Shown: positions 8,517 through 17,712, counted from the first letter of the stretch. The stretch is DNA of 51,586 bases from an uncultured Neomegalonema sp. (GCA_937990185.1 CALKBI010000014.1:1-51586); one strand, 5' to 3'. The notes: generated by a model from the letters alone, not told the origin. Translations and numbers: made by a program.

Positions 8517-10385
8517 ATGTTTCACGTGAAACAGTTCGACTATGATGTAGTGGTGATTGGTGGTGGTCATGCAGGTAGTGATGCTGCACTAGCCTCTGCG
8601 CGTGTTGGCGCACGTACAGCGCTTATTACGCATCGAAAAGACCGTATCGGTGAGATGTCTTGCAATCCTGCTATTGGTGGATTGGGTAAAGGGCATCTTG
8701 TTCGCGAGATTGATGCGCTCGACGGTGCAATGGGTCGTGTAGCGGATGTAGCGGGAATTCAGTTCCGAATGCTGAACCTACGCAAAGGTCCGGCTGTTCA
8801 AGGTCCGCGGGCCCAATCGGATCGCGCTCTTTATCGAAAAGCGATGCAGTTGGAGTTTGAACGTTCAACGGTCACTATAATTGAGACCGAAGCCAACGAT
8901 CTCATCATGGATGGGAAACGGGTCGTCGGTGTTGAGACCGGCATCGGCCAGATTAGCGCTGGGGCCGTGATACTCACAACGGGTACTTTTTTAAACGGCC
9001 TTATGCATGTAGGTGATCAAAGAACCGAAGGCGGTAGGGTAGGTGATCCACCAGCAAAAGCGATGGCGGACCGACTCTATGCTCTGGGTTTACCAATGGG
9101 CCGATTAAAGACCGGTACTCCTGCCAGACTCGACGGAAGAACGATTGATTATAGTGTTTGCGATGAGCAACCCGGCGATGAGCATCCGGTCCCGTTCTCG
9201 TTTATGACAGATAAGATTACGACACCGCAGATTTCTTGTCACATCACACGAACAACAGTTGAATGTCACAAGATAATAGAAAATAATATCGATAAATCAG
9301 CACTTTACGGTGGTCAAATCGAAGGTGTTGGGCCTCGGTACTGTCCTTCGATTGAAGATAAAATCGTCAGATTTTCTGAAAAAGAGAGCCATCAGATTTT
9401 CTTGGAACCTGAAGGCTTGGACGATCATACAGTGTATCCGAACGGTATTTCGACGTCGCTACCCGTCGAGGTTCAACAAGCATTTATCGCTGCAATACCT
9501 GGTTTGGAAAAAGTGAAAATCATTCAACCCGGATATGCAATCGAATACGATTATGTCGATCCAAGAGCGCTTGATCCTACACTTGCCTTGAAAGCTCTTG
9601 ATGGTTTGTACCTAGCTGGCCAGATCAATGGAACGACAGGCTATGAAGAAGCGGCGGCTCAAGGACTTATGGCTGGCTTAAACGCAGCGGCTTATGTGTC
9701 AGGTTCAGATGATGTCGTCGTCACGCGCGCCGAAGGATATATCGGTGTGATGATCGACGATCTCGTCACGCGCGGAGTTGCTGAACCTTATCGCATGTTC
9801 ACATCACGGGCTGAATACCGCCTCAGTCTTCGTGCAGATAATGCCGATCACCGTTTGACGCCACTCGGGCAAAAGATCGGGTGTATTAGTAATGAGCGCG
9901 CCGAGATGTTTCACGTGAAACAATCTGTCTTGAAAGCTGGACGAGAGCAGTTGGAAGCACTTTCTGTTACGCCACCGGATGCGGTGAAAGCAGGCATAAA
10001 ACTAAACCAGGATGGTCGCCGCCGCACAGCATTTGAGCTTTTGGGATACAAAGACGTTTCTAACGAGCAGATATGCGCGATCTGGCCGGAAGCAGCGTCT
10101 ATTCCACACGAAGCTTTTAAACAGCTCGCAATTGATGCAATCTATTCATCATACCTTGATCGACAAGCTGCAGATATAGAGGCGTTTCAACGTGATGAAG
10201 CGTTACTATTGCCGAAGACACTTGATTATACGACGGTTCATGGTCTCTCTAATGAACTTCAATCAAAACTAATTCAAACACAGCCAAGAACGCTTGGTCA
10301 GGCCTCACGTATTGATGGAATGACCCCTGCGGCGCTTACTGCGCTATTGGGCCATGTAAAGCGTGAAGCGCGGGCTAGGGCATGA
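8517..10385 (+). CDS. mnmG: tRNA uridine-5-carboxymethylaminomethyl modification enzyme MnmG
   Basis: FAD- and NADH-dependent partner of MnmE in wobble-uridine modification. The dinucleotide-binding motif [13 protein letters not shown] follows the start. [11 protein letters not shown] and [12 protein letters not shown] are conserved MnmG motifs, and [13 protein letters not shown] near residue 373 is the FAD-binding signature. Length is 622 residues. It is oddly punctuated by parS: site 3 forms its start (MFHVKQ) and site 4 encodes an identical MFHVKQ at residues 464-469. Its stop overlaps the rsmG start by 4 bp. Confidence 0.97.
   Translation: MFHVKQFDYDVVVIGGGHAGSDAALASARVGARTALITHRKDRIGEMSCNPAIGGLGKGHLVREIDALDGAMGRVADVAGIQFRMLNLRKGPAVQGPRAQSDRALYRKAMQLEFERSTVTIIETEANDLIMDGKRVVGVETGIGQISAGAVILTTGTFLNGLMHVGDQRTEGGRVGDPPAKAMADRLYALGLPMGRLKTGTPARLDGRTIDYSVCDEQPGDEHPVPFSFMTDKITTPQISCHITRTTVECHKIIENNIDKSALYGGQIEGVGPRYCPSIEDKIVRFSEKESHQIFLEPEGLDDHTVYPNGISTSLPVEVQQAFIAAIPGLEKVKIIQPGYAIEYDYVDPRALDPTLALKALDGLYLAGQINGTTGYEEAAAQGLMAGLNAAAYVSGSDDVVVTRAEGYIGVMIDDLVTRGVAEPYRMFTSRAEYRLSLRADNADHRLTPLGQKIGCISNERAEMFHVKQSVLKAGREQLEALSVTPPDAVKAGIKLNQDGRRRTAFELLGYKDVSNEQICAIWPEAASIPHEAFKQLAIDAIYSSYLDRQAADIEAFQRDEALLLPKTLDYTTVHGLSNELQSKLIQTQPRTLGQASRIDGMTPAALTALLGHVKREARARA
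8518..8533. other. parS centromere site 3 (at the mnmG start codon)
   Basis: A perfect TGTTTCACGTGAAACA whose first two bases are the TG of the mnmG ATG. The site therefore encodes the N-terminus MFHVKQ. It starts 21 bp after the end of site 2. Confidence 0.93.
9907..9922. other. parS centromere site 4 (in mnmG)
   Basis: A perfect TGTTTCACGTGAAACA inside mnmG, read in the same frame as site 3 and so encoding MFHVKQ again (residues 464-469). Confidence 0.93.
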
Positions 10386-10996
10386 GCCGCGACGTATTCG
10401 CCACTCAGACCAATGTTTCACGTGAAACACTCGAAAAGTTAGATATCTATGCCAAGCAACTGGCAAAGTGGAATAGGGCGATCAATTTGGTCGCCAAACC
10501 CACGCTAAACCACCTCTGGAATAGGCATTTTTTAGATTCTGCTCAGTTGTTAGAATATATATCAAACAACGTAAAATCTTGGGTAGACCTTGGATCAGGG
10601 GCCGGTTTCCCCGGGCTTGTCATTGCTATTATGCGGCCTGATATTGCTGTGACTCTCGTTGAAAGTGATCGTAGAAAATCCGTCTTTCTTGCTGAAACCG
10701 CGCGTGCTTGTGATGTGGATGTGACGGTATTGACGGAACGGGCTGAAAAGATTGATCTAAAAGCAGATGTTGTTTCGGCCAGAGCACTCGCACCGCTTAC
10801 CAGATTGTTGTCATTTTCAGAACAATTGCTCCATCCAGGGGGACAATCGCTCTTTCTTAAAGGCGAAAATGTCGAGAACGAATTGACCGAAGCGAATCTG
10901 GTCTGGCATATAACTCATACAAAGCACATCAGTTGTGTCGATCCGCGTGGATCAGTCTTATCGATTACAGAATTCCAGCGGAGAACCGATAAATGA
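10382..10996 (+). CDS. rsmG: 16S rRNA (guanine527-N7)-methyltransferase RsmG
   Basis: SAM-dependent methyltransferase acting on G527 of 16S rRNA; loss gives low-level streptomycin resistance in several bacteria. The N-terminal [12 protein letters not shown] and the SAM-binding [13 protein letters not shown] (near residue 68) are diagnostic. Length is 204 residues. parS site 5 encodes NVSRET at residues 11-16, in a different reading frame from that used in mnmE and mnmG. The gene overlaps mnmG and parA by 4 bp each. Confidence 0.96.
   Translation: MSRDVFATQTNVSRETLEKLDIYAKQLAKWNRAINLVAKPTLNHLWNRHFLDSAQLLEYISNNVKSWVDLGSGAGFPGLVIAIMRPDIAVTLVESDRRKSVFLAETARACDVDVTVLTERAEKIDLKADVVSARALAPLTRLLSFSEQLLHPGGQSLFLKGENVENELTEANLVWHITHTKHISCVDPRGSVLSITEFQRRTDK
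10414..10429. other. parS centromere site 5 (in rsmG)
   Basis: A perfect TGTTTCACGTGAAACA in the first codons of rsmG, about 560 bp before parA. Confidence 0.93.
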
Positions 10997-11799
10997 CGAA
11001 TACTCCTGAACGACGGATTCTAGCAGTCGCGAACCAAAAGGGTGGGGTCGGGAAAACGACGACCGCCGTTAATCTTGGTACAGCTCTCGCAGCAGTTGGT
11101 AAGAAAGTTTTGCTGATTGATCTTGATGCCCAAGGCAATGCGAGTACCGGCCTTGGCATCTATGCGGAAGATCGTGAGTTTACCAGCTATCACGTCATGA
11201 TCGGTGAAACCGACTTGGCCAGTTCAATTCTACCGACGACAGTGAAAGGCATGGATATTTGCCCTGCTTCTGAAGATCTTTCAGGAGCGGATTTAGATTT
11301 AGCGGATATGCCGCGCCGTGCACATCTGTTGGCGGATGCTCTGGCGGCTGGTAAAAATCCCGTCCAGAATAACTACGACTACATCATGATTGACTGCCCG
11401 CCCTCGTTGAGCATGGTTACAATCAATGCAATGGTTGCTTCAAGCGGCATCATCGTTCCATTGCAATGTGAGTTTTATGCCCTTGAAGGTTTGAGCCAGC
11501 TTATCAAAACGGTTCGACGGGTTAAGGCGACACTCAATCCGTCGCTTGATATCCAAGGCGTCGTTCTGACGATGTATGACAGCCGAAATAACCTTTCCGC
11601 ACAAGTTGCAGATGATGTGAGGGAATATCTCGGTGACGTCGTTTACGAGACAAAAATTCCACGTAATGTGAAAATTTCCGAAGCGCCATCTCACGGTAAA
11701 CCAGCGCTTCTTTACGATTATTCTTGTGCAGGAAGCCAAGCATATATCCATCTAGCGAGTGAATTACTGCGTCGGGAACATGACGCAATCGCCGCGTAA
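10993..11799 (+). CDS. parA: Chromosome partitioning ATPase ParA (Soj-type)
   Basis: Deviant Walker ATPase that forms the nucleoid-bound gradient along which ParB-parS complexes move. The deviant Walker A motif KGGVGKTTT is at residues 16-24, Walker A' is LLIDLDAQGNAS and Walker B is YIMIDCPPSL. Length is 268 residues, typical of chromosomal ParA without an added HTH domain. It starts inside the rsmG stop (ATGA) and is followed by parB after 13 bp, so the pair is co-expressed. Confidence 0.97.
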   Translation: MTNTPERRILAVANQKGGVGKTTTAVNLGTALAAVGKKVLLIDLDAQGNASTGLGIYAEDREFTSYHVMIGETDLASSILPTTVKGMDICPASEDLSGADLDLADMPRRAHLLADALAAGKNPVQNNYDYIMIDCPPSLSMVTINAMVASSGIIVPLQCEFYALEGLSQLIKTVRRVKATLNPSLDIQGVVLTMYDSRNNLSAQVADDVREYLGDVVYETKIPRNVKISEAPSHGKPALLYDYSCAGSQAYIHLASELLRREHDAIAA

Positions 11800-11812
11800 G
11801 AGGGGAACTCAG

Positions 11813-12700
11813 ATGAACGAAGTGCTGCGCTCACGCAAACAACTTGGCCGGGGACTTTCTGCTTTGTTGGCGGATGATCCGGTCGATGAAGTTAAACAAA
11901 ACGACTTATCACCCGGCTCTACTGCGATTGCTCCAACATCACATTTAGAAGCAAACCCTGACCAACCGCGTAAGACATTTGACAAAGACGATCTTGATGC
12001 GCTCGCAGCGTCGATTAAAGAAAAAGGTTTGCTCCAACCGATCCTCGTTCGTCACAATCCGCGCAATCCAGATGGTTATGAAATCATAGCCGGTGAACGT
12101 CGCTGGCGTGCTGCACAACAGGCGGCTTTGCATGAAGTTCCAATTATTGTGCGTGATTTCAGTGATGCTGAGACGCTTGAAGTTGCAATTATCGAGAACG
12201 TCCAGCGATCCGACCTCAACCCTGTGGAAGAGGCTGAAGGATATGTGCGTTTGATCGATCATCATGATTATACGCAAGAACAGTTGGCACAGGTTATTGG
12301 CAGATCCCGTAGTCATATTGCGAATATGACTCGGTTGCTAAAATTACCAGATGCGACTTTGGACTATCTACGCTCTGGTGATCTGACGATGGGTCATGCT
12401 CGTGCTTTGATTGGCAAAGCTGATGCAGATCGACTGGCTGATGAAATCGTCAAACACGGTCTTTCAGTTCGCGATACCGAGAAGCTGGCGGCGAGTGATA
12501 CCAAGGCGAAAACAAAAAAGAACGTTTCTGGCAAAACTGCCGAGACAGTTGATGTTGATACGGCGGCGCTGGCATCGGACCTTAGCGCAGCGCTAGAAGC
12601 AAAAGTAATTATCAACCATAGAGGGAAAGGCGGAACTTTAGAGATCAGCTATTCTTCTTTGGAACAGCTAGACGCTCTCTGCGAGCGGTTTGGTATATAG
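11813..12700 (+). CDS. parB: Chromosome partitioning protein ParB (CTPase, parS-binding)
   Basis: Binds parS, spreads as a CTP-dependent clamp and stimulates ParA. The N-terminal LGRGLSALL is the ParA-contacting region, the CTP-binding motifs are GERRWRA (94-100) and ENVQRSDLNP (from about 129), and the helix-turn-helix is GRSRSHIANMTRLL. The ATG at 11813 has AGGGGA just upstream and gives 295 residues. An upstream GTG at 11759 lies inside parA and is rejected. The last 33 bp overlap the convergent histidine kinase gene. Confidence 0.96.
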   Translation: MNEVLRSRKQLGRGLSALLADDPVDEVKQNDLSPGSTAIAPTSHLEANPDQPRKTFDKDDLDALAASIKEKGLLQPILVRHNPRNPDGYEIIAGERRWRAAQQAALHEVPIIVRDFSDAETLEVAIIENVQRSDLNPVEEAEGYVRLIDHHDYTQEQLAQVIGRSRSHIANMTRLLKLPDATLDYLRSGDLTMGHARALIGKADADRLADEIVKHGLSVRDTEKLAASDTKAKTKKNVSGKTAETVDVDTAALASDLSAALEAKVIINHRGKGGTLEISYSSLEQLDALCERFGI

Positions 12701-15391
12701 AGTATCGTCCCTATTAGTTTGATTGTGATCTTCAGACGCAATTGGCAGGGTGATGTTGAATTTGGCTCCCGTTTGAGATGCGCGTGCTAAAACAACATCG
12801 CCGCCAAACTTGCGCGCGATGGTCCGACTGATCGCAAGGCCTAAACCGGCTCCTTTTTCATTGGTTGGTTTTGAGCCGCGCGAGAACTTATCAAAGATAA
12901 GCGTTGCGTCGTGTTCGGATACTCCTGATCCGTTGTCGCTGACACTTGTGAGGAATGTTCCGGTTATGATTGTGGTTTCGATCTCGATCTCAGGCTTCAC
13001 AGCATCATTGTATTTAATCGCGTTGGAAATGATGTTGATAAAGACTTGTGTCAGTCGATCTTGATTGGCGAGCGTAACTGCCGGTTGATCAGTATGATGT
13101 TCGATGATCGTTACCTTAGCGGAGGCCGCTAGTCCACGACAGGCATCAACAGCACGCTTCAATGCAACCATTGGATCAATTAGCGTCACAGGAAAGTCGT
13201 CGCCTCGTTCGACTGCTCCGATATCAAGAATTTCATCAAGCAACCGTGTCAGACGAACGCTTTCATCATGGATAATATCCATAAAATAGCGTGACTTATC
13301 ATCATCAATACGATCATTTTGCGCAAGAATTTCCGAAAACGATCTGATAGATGTCATGGGCGTTCGCAGCTCGTGGCTGACCTGACTTAAGAACTCATCC
13401 TTTTGAGCGTCGATTTGTACCAAGCGTTCGTTAGCGCTTTTTAGCTTTGAGGCAGTTTCTTCAATCTCACGCGACTTTTGCTCAATTCGTGTTGAGTATT
13501 CCATCAACCGAGCTGTTTCATCGGCGATTTCCACGAGTTCATCGAGGCTGATACGTTCGCCGCCAGCTACGCGGGAAATCATCGCGCGTGCGGAAGCGGC
13601 ACCAACGCTTGAGGCCATTCGGCGTTCCAGATGATTGATAAACGCGTCATCGGGTACGGGAAACTCAGCTTTCTGATTGTGAGCCTGCGCATAATTTCGA
13701 AAAATGCCATAGGCTTGGTTTGCGCCCATCACCCTTTGAGCCAAATCAAACAATGTGTCGGCTGATGCCGCACGACCAACGAGTCGTTGGCCGCCTTCAG
13801 AACCCGAGCGAAAGGCGTCAACGAAGAGTGTGCTTTGTAATTGTTCGAGCGGATTTAAATCTCGGCTCAAAGACCCTAACACGAAGAAAAAGACATTCGC
13901 GCTGATGCTCCAGAAAAAGGCGTGCATAAGTGGGTCTAAACTGGTCAGGCCGAATAACGCATCGGGCCGCAATGCCTCGATACCGAACGGACCAACTTGG
14001 GCGATCTGTTGCCACCATTTTGCATCGGCCAATAGACCGGGTAGCAGTAATGTATAAGTCCAAATCGCAAATCCAATCGACAGACCGAGCATTGCACCGC
14101 GTCGATTTGCTCTTGGCCAGAACAGAGCGCCTAATAAAGCAGGTAACACCTGAGCGACGCCGAGAAACGCGACCAACCCAATTGACGCGAGTCCAGCACT
14201 TTGTGGTCCGAATTCAAGATAGAGAAATCCGACAAACAGAATACCACAAATTGCGATGCGCCGACTTTTGAGAAGCAATCCGCGTACATCTCCATCAACG
14301 CTCAATCCCGCGGTTCGGCGTAACGTCAAGGGCATAACGATATGGTTCGAAATCATTGTTGAGAGCGCGATGCACGAAACAATAACCATCGATGTTGCAG
14401 AGGAAAACCCGCCTAAAAATGCCAGCAAGGCAATGTCATCGCGGCCAGCAGCCAAGGGCATTGTCAGCACAAACATATCGGGGTTAGAGCCGGGGGGCAG
14501 GGTGGTCGCGCCCACCGCCGCTATTGGCAAGATAAAGAGGCTCATTAAAAACAGGTAGAGCGGAAACAGCCAAGCCGCCGTGAATAAGTGCCGTTCATTG
14601 ACATTCTCTACGACTGTCACTTGGAACTGGCGCGGCAGGCAGAGAACCGCCGTTCCCGAAAGTAAAATGAGTCCTATCCAACGAACGCCGAAACCTTCCT
14701 CGGGGGGAGGCATGGTCTCCGTGATCCGGTTAAAGATATCCTGCGGACCGTCCGCGACATGATAGACCGCGACCAGACCGACACCGATGAGTGCTACCAG
14801 CTTCACAATGGCTTCAACAGCGATAGCGGCAACGACACCATAATGCCGTTCATTGGCGTCGATGCTGCGAGTGCCGAAGATAATTGTAAATAACGCCAAA
14901 CCTGCTGCAACCCATAGGGCTGTTATAGGAGCAGACCCAACAGTATCGGACGATCCTCCGATCACCTGAAAGCTTGTGGTGATGGCTTTGAGCTGTAACG
15001 CAATATAAGGTGCTGCTCCAAAAACTGCGATGATTGTAACCGTCGCCGCGATCAGATCACTTTTGCCATAACGCGATGAGATGAAATCGGCAATCGACGT
15101 TATGTTGTTCTCACGGCGAATGCGGAGCAGCTTTCGCAAGACCGAATAGAACCCAAGAAAGACGAGTGTGGGGCCGATATAAATTGTAGCGAACTCAAGG
15201 CCATTCCGAGCCGCTGATCCAACAGCTCCGTAGAATGTCCAACTGGTGCAGTAAACCGAGATGGAAAGCGTGTAGACCAAAGGCGAACTGAGCCATCCTG
15301 ACCGTGTGCTACGATCACTGATGAAGGCAACCAGAAACAGAACAACAGCGTACCCGAGGGCTGCGAGGATAACGACATTGAGCGAACTCAT
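12668..15391 (-). CDS. Sodium/solute symporter-histidine kinase fusion (CbrA/CrbS-like)
   Basis: A 907-residue membrane sensor kinase. Residues from about 1 to 490 form a Na+/solute symporter-like domain with a dozen or so membrane segments (WTFYGAVG, GPTLVFLGFYSVLRKL). A cytosolic linker and a coiled coil near 625-660 follow, then HisKA with H673 in SHELRTP, then HATPase motifs NAIKYN, DNGSGV and GAGLGLAI. CbrA and CrbS of gammaproteobacteria have this design and respond to histidine/carbon status or acetate. There is no receiver domain; the lone receiver at 15618-15989 is the likely partner. Its start overlaps the small upstream gene by 4 bp. The ligand is unknown. Confidence 0.92.
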   Translation of the reverse strand: MSSLNVVILAALGYAVVLFLVAFISDRSTRSGWLSSPLVYTLSISVYCTSWTFYGAVGSAARNGLEFATIYIGPTLVFLGFYSVLRKLLRIRRENNITSIADFISSRYGKSDLIAATVTIIAVFGAAPYIALQLKAITTSFQVIGGSSDTVGSAPITALWVAAGLALFTIIFGTRSIDANERHYGVVAAIAVEAIVKLVALIGVGLVAVYHVADGPQDIFNRITETMPPPEEGFGVRWIGLILLSGTAVLCLPRQFQVTVVENVNERHLFTAAWLFPLYLFLMSLFILPIAAVGATTLPPGSNPDMFVLTMPLAAGRDDIALLAFLGGFSSATSMVIVSCIALSTMISNHIVMPLTLRRTAGLSVDGDVRGLLLKSRRIAICGILFVGFLYLEFGPQSAGLASIGLVAFLGVAQVLPALLGALFWPRANRRGAMLGLSIGFAIWTYTLLLPGLLADAKWWQQIAQVGPFGIEALRPDALFGLTSLDPLMHAFFWSISANVFFFVLGSLSRDLNPLEQLQSTLFVDAFRSGSEGGQRLVGRAASADTLFDLAQRVMGANQAYGIFRNYAQAHNQKAEFPVPDDAFINHLERRMASSVGAASARAMISRVAGGERISLDELVEIADETARLMEYSTRIEQKSREIEETASKLKSANERLVQIDAQKDEFLSQVSHELRTPMTSIRSFSEILAQNDRIDDDKSRYFMDIIHDESVRLTRLLDEILDIGAVERGDDFPVTLIDPMVALKRAVDACRGLAASAKVTIIEHHTDQPAVTLANQDRLTQVFINIISNAIKYNDAVKPEIEIETTIITGTFLTSVSDNGSGVSEHDATLIFDKFSRGSKPTNEKGAGLGLAISRTIARKFGGDVVLARASQTGAKFNITLPIASEDHNQTNRDDTLYTKPLAESV

Positions 15392-15618
15392 TTTGGATCG
15401 TCTCGTTCAGCTTGTGACAATCGCTGTGAGAGGATCGCTGCAATGAGAATAAGCGCAAGCCAGATCGCGAATAAATAAACGAGCACTAGGGGTGCTCCAA
15501 ACACAGTTGCTTCGGTCGCAAACAATCCTATTACCGGGGGTATAAGCAGCAGAAAGCCAAAGATAGGCGCGATTGCCGCGATATCTTTCAGTCGTCGCAA
15601 GGGTGTGAGCTTGGCCAT
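15388..15618 (-). CDS. Small two-helix membrane protein coupled to the symporter-kinase
   Basis: A 76-residue protein with two strongly hydrophobic segments (about 16-35 and 41-64) and a charged C-terminus (QAERDDPK). I do not recognise a named family with certainty. Its ATG shares one base with the receiver stop, and its own stop overlaps the kinase ATG by 4 bp. Kinase translation is therefore probably coupled to it. Pseudomonas cbrA is likewise preceded by a small overlapping membrane gene (cbrX), which makes a companion-subunit or coupling role plausible. Confidence 0.82.
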   Translation of the reverse strand: MAKLTPLRRLKDIAAIAPIFGFLLLIPPVIGLFATEATVFGAPLVLVYLFAIWLALILIAAILSQRLSQAERDDPK

Positions 15619-15989
15619 CAGGATTTTGCACCTAGCCGCAGAACTTCTGCGACAATTTCTGAATTTGAAAACGGCTTGGTTACAAAAGCATCTGCCCCAA
15701 GTGTATCTGCAGTTTTCCTGTCGTGAGATTGGCCCTTGGCTGTTAAAATCAAAACTGCAATGTCGGTCAAATCAGAGTCTGAGCGAATTGTTTTCAGCAC
15801 ATCGAAACCGTTCAATGATGGCAACATCACATCCAGAATCAAAACATCCGGCGTCGAAATACGTGCTTCTTTCAATGCTTCTTCGCCGTCCAAAGCATGA
15901 CGGACATCACATCCTGCTTGTTCGAGGATAAAGCGTAATGACTCAGCGATGTTTTGCTCGTCCTCAGCTATCAGGACATTGACGCTCAC
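15618..15989 (-). CDS. Stand-alone CheY-like response regulator
   Basis: A single receiver domain of 123 residues with no output domain. The acidic pocket is E9-D10, the phosphoacceptor is D53 in LILDVMLP, T83 is in LILTAKG, and K105 is in FVTKPF. The start is GTG at 15989, chosen because GGGAG lies a few bases upstream and no suitable ATG exists. It lies between scfR and the symporter-kinase on the same strand and is very probably phosphorylated by that kinase. How the signal leaves the receiver is not visible; direct contact with ScfR is one possibility. Confidence 0.92.
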   Translation of the reverse strand: MSVNVLIAEDEQNIAESLRFILEQAGCDVRHALDGEEALKEARISTPDVLILDVMLPSLNGFDVLKTIRSDSDLTDIAVLILTAKGQSHDRKTADTLGADAFVTKPFSNSEIVAEVLRLGAKS

Positions 15990-16004
15990 AAGTTTCTCCC
16001 ACGT

Positions 16005-16049
16005 TTTGACAAAGTGTTTGCAGCTTTTTTTTCAATTTTGTCAAACACC
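16005..16049. promoter_or_regulatory. Inverted repeat between scfR and the receiver gene
   Basis: TTTGACAAA (16005-16013) and its reverse complement TTTGTCAAA (16037-16045) flank a T-rich centre. GTGTTTG (16014-16020) likewise pairs with CAAACAC (16043-16049). The element lies in the 61-bp gap between scfR and the receiver gene, so it may be an operator or a weak hairpin that sets different expression of the two genes. Confidence 0.4.
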
Positions 16050-16050
16050 C

Positions 16051-17598
16051 TTATCCTGTTCTGACCGATGTTTCTTGTCGATGGGCACAGCCCTCGCGCG
16101 GACATAAAAGACAGGTTGATCCAACCAATTCAGCCTCCGCCGCCGATGATAGGTCTAATCCATCTGAATAAACCAGCCTATCTGCGTTCAGCGCATCGCA
16201 AGCGAGCATCAGTGAATAGCTGGGCAAAGTTTTCCCAAAGCCACTTGCGACGGGGCGTGTGGCACGGGCGAGGATGAAAAACCTATCCCCATTCGGAAAC
16301 TCTGCAAGTTGTCGTTGGCGAAGGTCAGGCGTTTGCATTGCTGAATAAACCGCCCAAAGCGGACATGCTCCACCAAAGCGTGGCATTGGCAGTCGGGGCA
16401 GGGGAAATCGTTTTGTCAGATAGCCCGCAGCATTCGCCCTGAGAAAAGCGAATGGGATGCCCTCCATACCGGGCCTACGCAGGCTGGTGAAACGATGGCA
16501 TAGTTGCTCTGGTGAGGCATTAAATTTCATTGCCAAAGCATCAATATCGTATCGCAGTGTTTCGGTTGTTTCGTGGAATGGCGCGTAAGGCATTAATAAA
16601 GCGGCAGCTGCATAAGCAAAAAGAGCACGGCTGGCGCGATCCCTTGCTTCATCGCTTGTCAGTTCAAAGGCTTGAGAAAGTTCTGCTTCAATCACGTCCC
16701 CAACTGTCAATTCGGCAATGCGACGTGCAATTTCAAATCGTTCCGTTGATCTAGGAAGACCGTCAGCGAGTACTAGGGTCTTTCCGTCGAAATGCGTCAA
16801 TCGATGTGATTGATTTGGTAGCGCATCAACGGCCAAGCGTTGTACCGAGACCCCAAAGTCTTGAAGCGTTTCAATAAGATCAATTGTTGTCGGGATTTTT
16901 TCCCTACCCGATTGTTCCATTGCTTCTTCAATGGCTGGAAAATGATTTCGTCGTTCGAATAAGAATTCGTCGACCTCTTCCGGTGCAGTGAGCGCAGTTC
17001 CGGGTTTCTCGCTGCGTTCAAAAAACCCCGCGAGGGATTGGGCCACGTCTGCTAGACGGGCAGCTTCTTCGCTAAGTACCTTATCGAAACGGGTTCTCTG
17101 TTCAGGTGAGATTTCTTCGGCTTCATCATAGATTGTTGTGATTGAATGGATCGCGGTTGAGGCATTGAGCATCTTGTGGATCGATTCATTCAAAACCGGA
17201 TCATGGTTTAAACGATCTGAGAATGCCGCAATCAAATCCTGATCTCTTTGTCCTGCGCGGTGAAGCGCGACAAGCGCTTGAGCCCATGATTCGTGTTGAG
17301 TGACCAAAGTTCTGGCTTGTGTGCGATCTAATGCGAGGGCAGCTACGGCAGGATCAGAGGTAACCTCTTCCAAATCTGTGAGAAGTCGCGTTTCCGCTTC
17401 ACCATCAAGAGCGCTCGAATCGATTCCGAGAATAGACGTGATGTCTCTGAGCCGAGTGCCTTTTAACCGCCGTCGATCATGCTCGACAAGGTTGATATAT
17501 GAAACGGAAACACCCATCGCGGTTGCTAACGCGGTTTGGGTCATGCCTGACTGTTGACGGGCATTCCTGATAACATGGCCTATTGGTGCGTCTCGCAT
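16051..17598 (-). CDS. XRE/ScfR-family transcriptional regulator (RamB/PrpR-like)
   Basis: A 515-residue regulator. An N-terminal XRE helix-turn-helix (residues 8-60, with SGMTQTALATAMGVSVSYINLVEHDRR-like layout) is followed by a degenerate IrrE/peptidase-like domain without HExxH and a C-terminal domain with a CxxCxxxxC-H cluster (CLLCPREGCAH), probably metal-binding or structural. Relatives such as RamB, PrpR and ScfR sense short-chain acyl-CoA and control acetate, propionate and glyoxylate metabolism. It heads the kinase operon and is divergent from the ABC importer across a region rich in TTTACAAA repeats, which are likely its operators. Confidence 0.88.
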   Translation of the reverse strand: MRDAPIGHVIRNARQQSGMTQTALATAMGVSVSYINLVEHDRRRLKGTRLRDITSILGIDSSALDGEAETRLLTDLEEVTSDPAVAALALDRTQARTLVTQHESWAQALVALHRAGQRDQDLIAAFSDRLNHDPVLNESIHKMLNASTAIHSITTIYDEAEEISPEQRTRFDKVLSEEAARLADVAQSLAGFFERSEKPGTALTAPEEVDEFLFERRNHFPAIEEAMEQSGREKIPTTIDLIETLQDFGVSVQRLAVDALPNQSHRLTHFDGKTLVLADGLPRSTERFEIARRIAELTVGDVIEAELSQAFELTSDEARDRASRALFAYAAAALLMPYAPFHETTETLRYDIDALAMKFNASPEQLCHRFTSLRRPGMEGIPFAFLRANAAGYLTKRFPLPRLPMPRFGGACPLWAVYSAMQTPDLRQRQLAEFPNGDRFFILARATRPVASGFGKTLPSYSLMLACDALNADRLVYSDGLDLSSAAEAELVGSTCLLCPREGCAHRQETSVRTG

Positions 17599-17608
17599 GG
17601 ATCAACCC

Positions 17609-17706
17609 TTTGTAAATCCGCGATTTTCTTTACAAAAAGTAAAATATTTACAGGATTAATAAATAAGGAAGTCGAATATTTACAAAAAATATATGCATTT
17701 ACAAGA
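17609..17706. repeat. TTTACAAA repeat cluster, candidate ScfR operators
   Basis: Five related octamers: TTTGTAAA (17609-17616), TTTACAAA (17629-17636), TTTACAGG (17648-17655), TTTACAAA (17680-17687) and TTTACAAG (17699-17706). Neighbours are 19-20 bp apart except for one 32-bp step, about two or three helical turns. TTTACAAA is the reverse complement of TTTGTAAA, close to the TTTGCAAA core of RamB-type operators. The array fills the divergent region between scfR and the ABC importer. Confidence 0.6.
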
Positions 17707-17712
17707 GCTTAT

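Noticed and set aside
12668..15391. A plain sodium/solute transporter
   Set aside because: The C-terminal 280 residues carry complete HisKA and HATPase motifs with H673.
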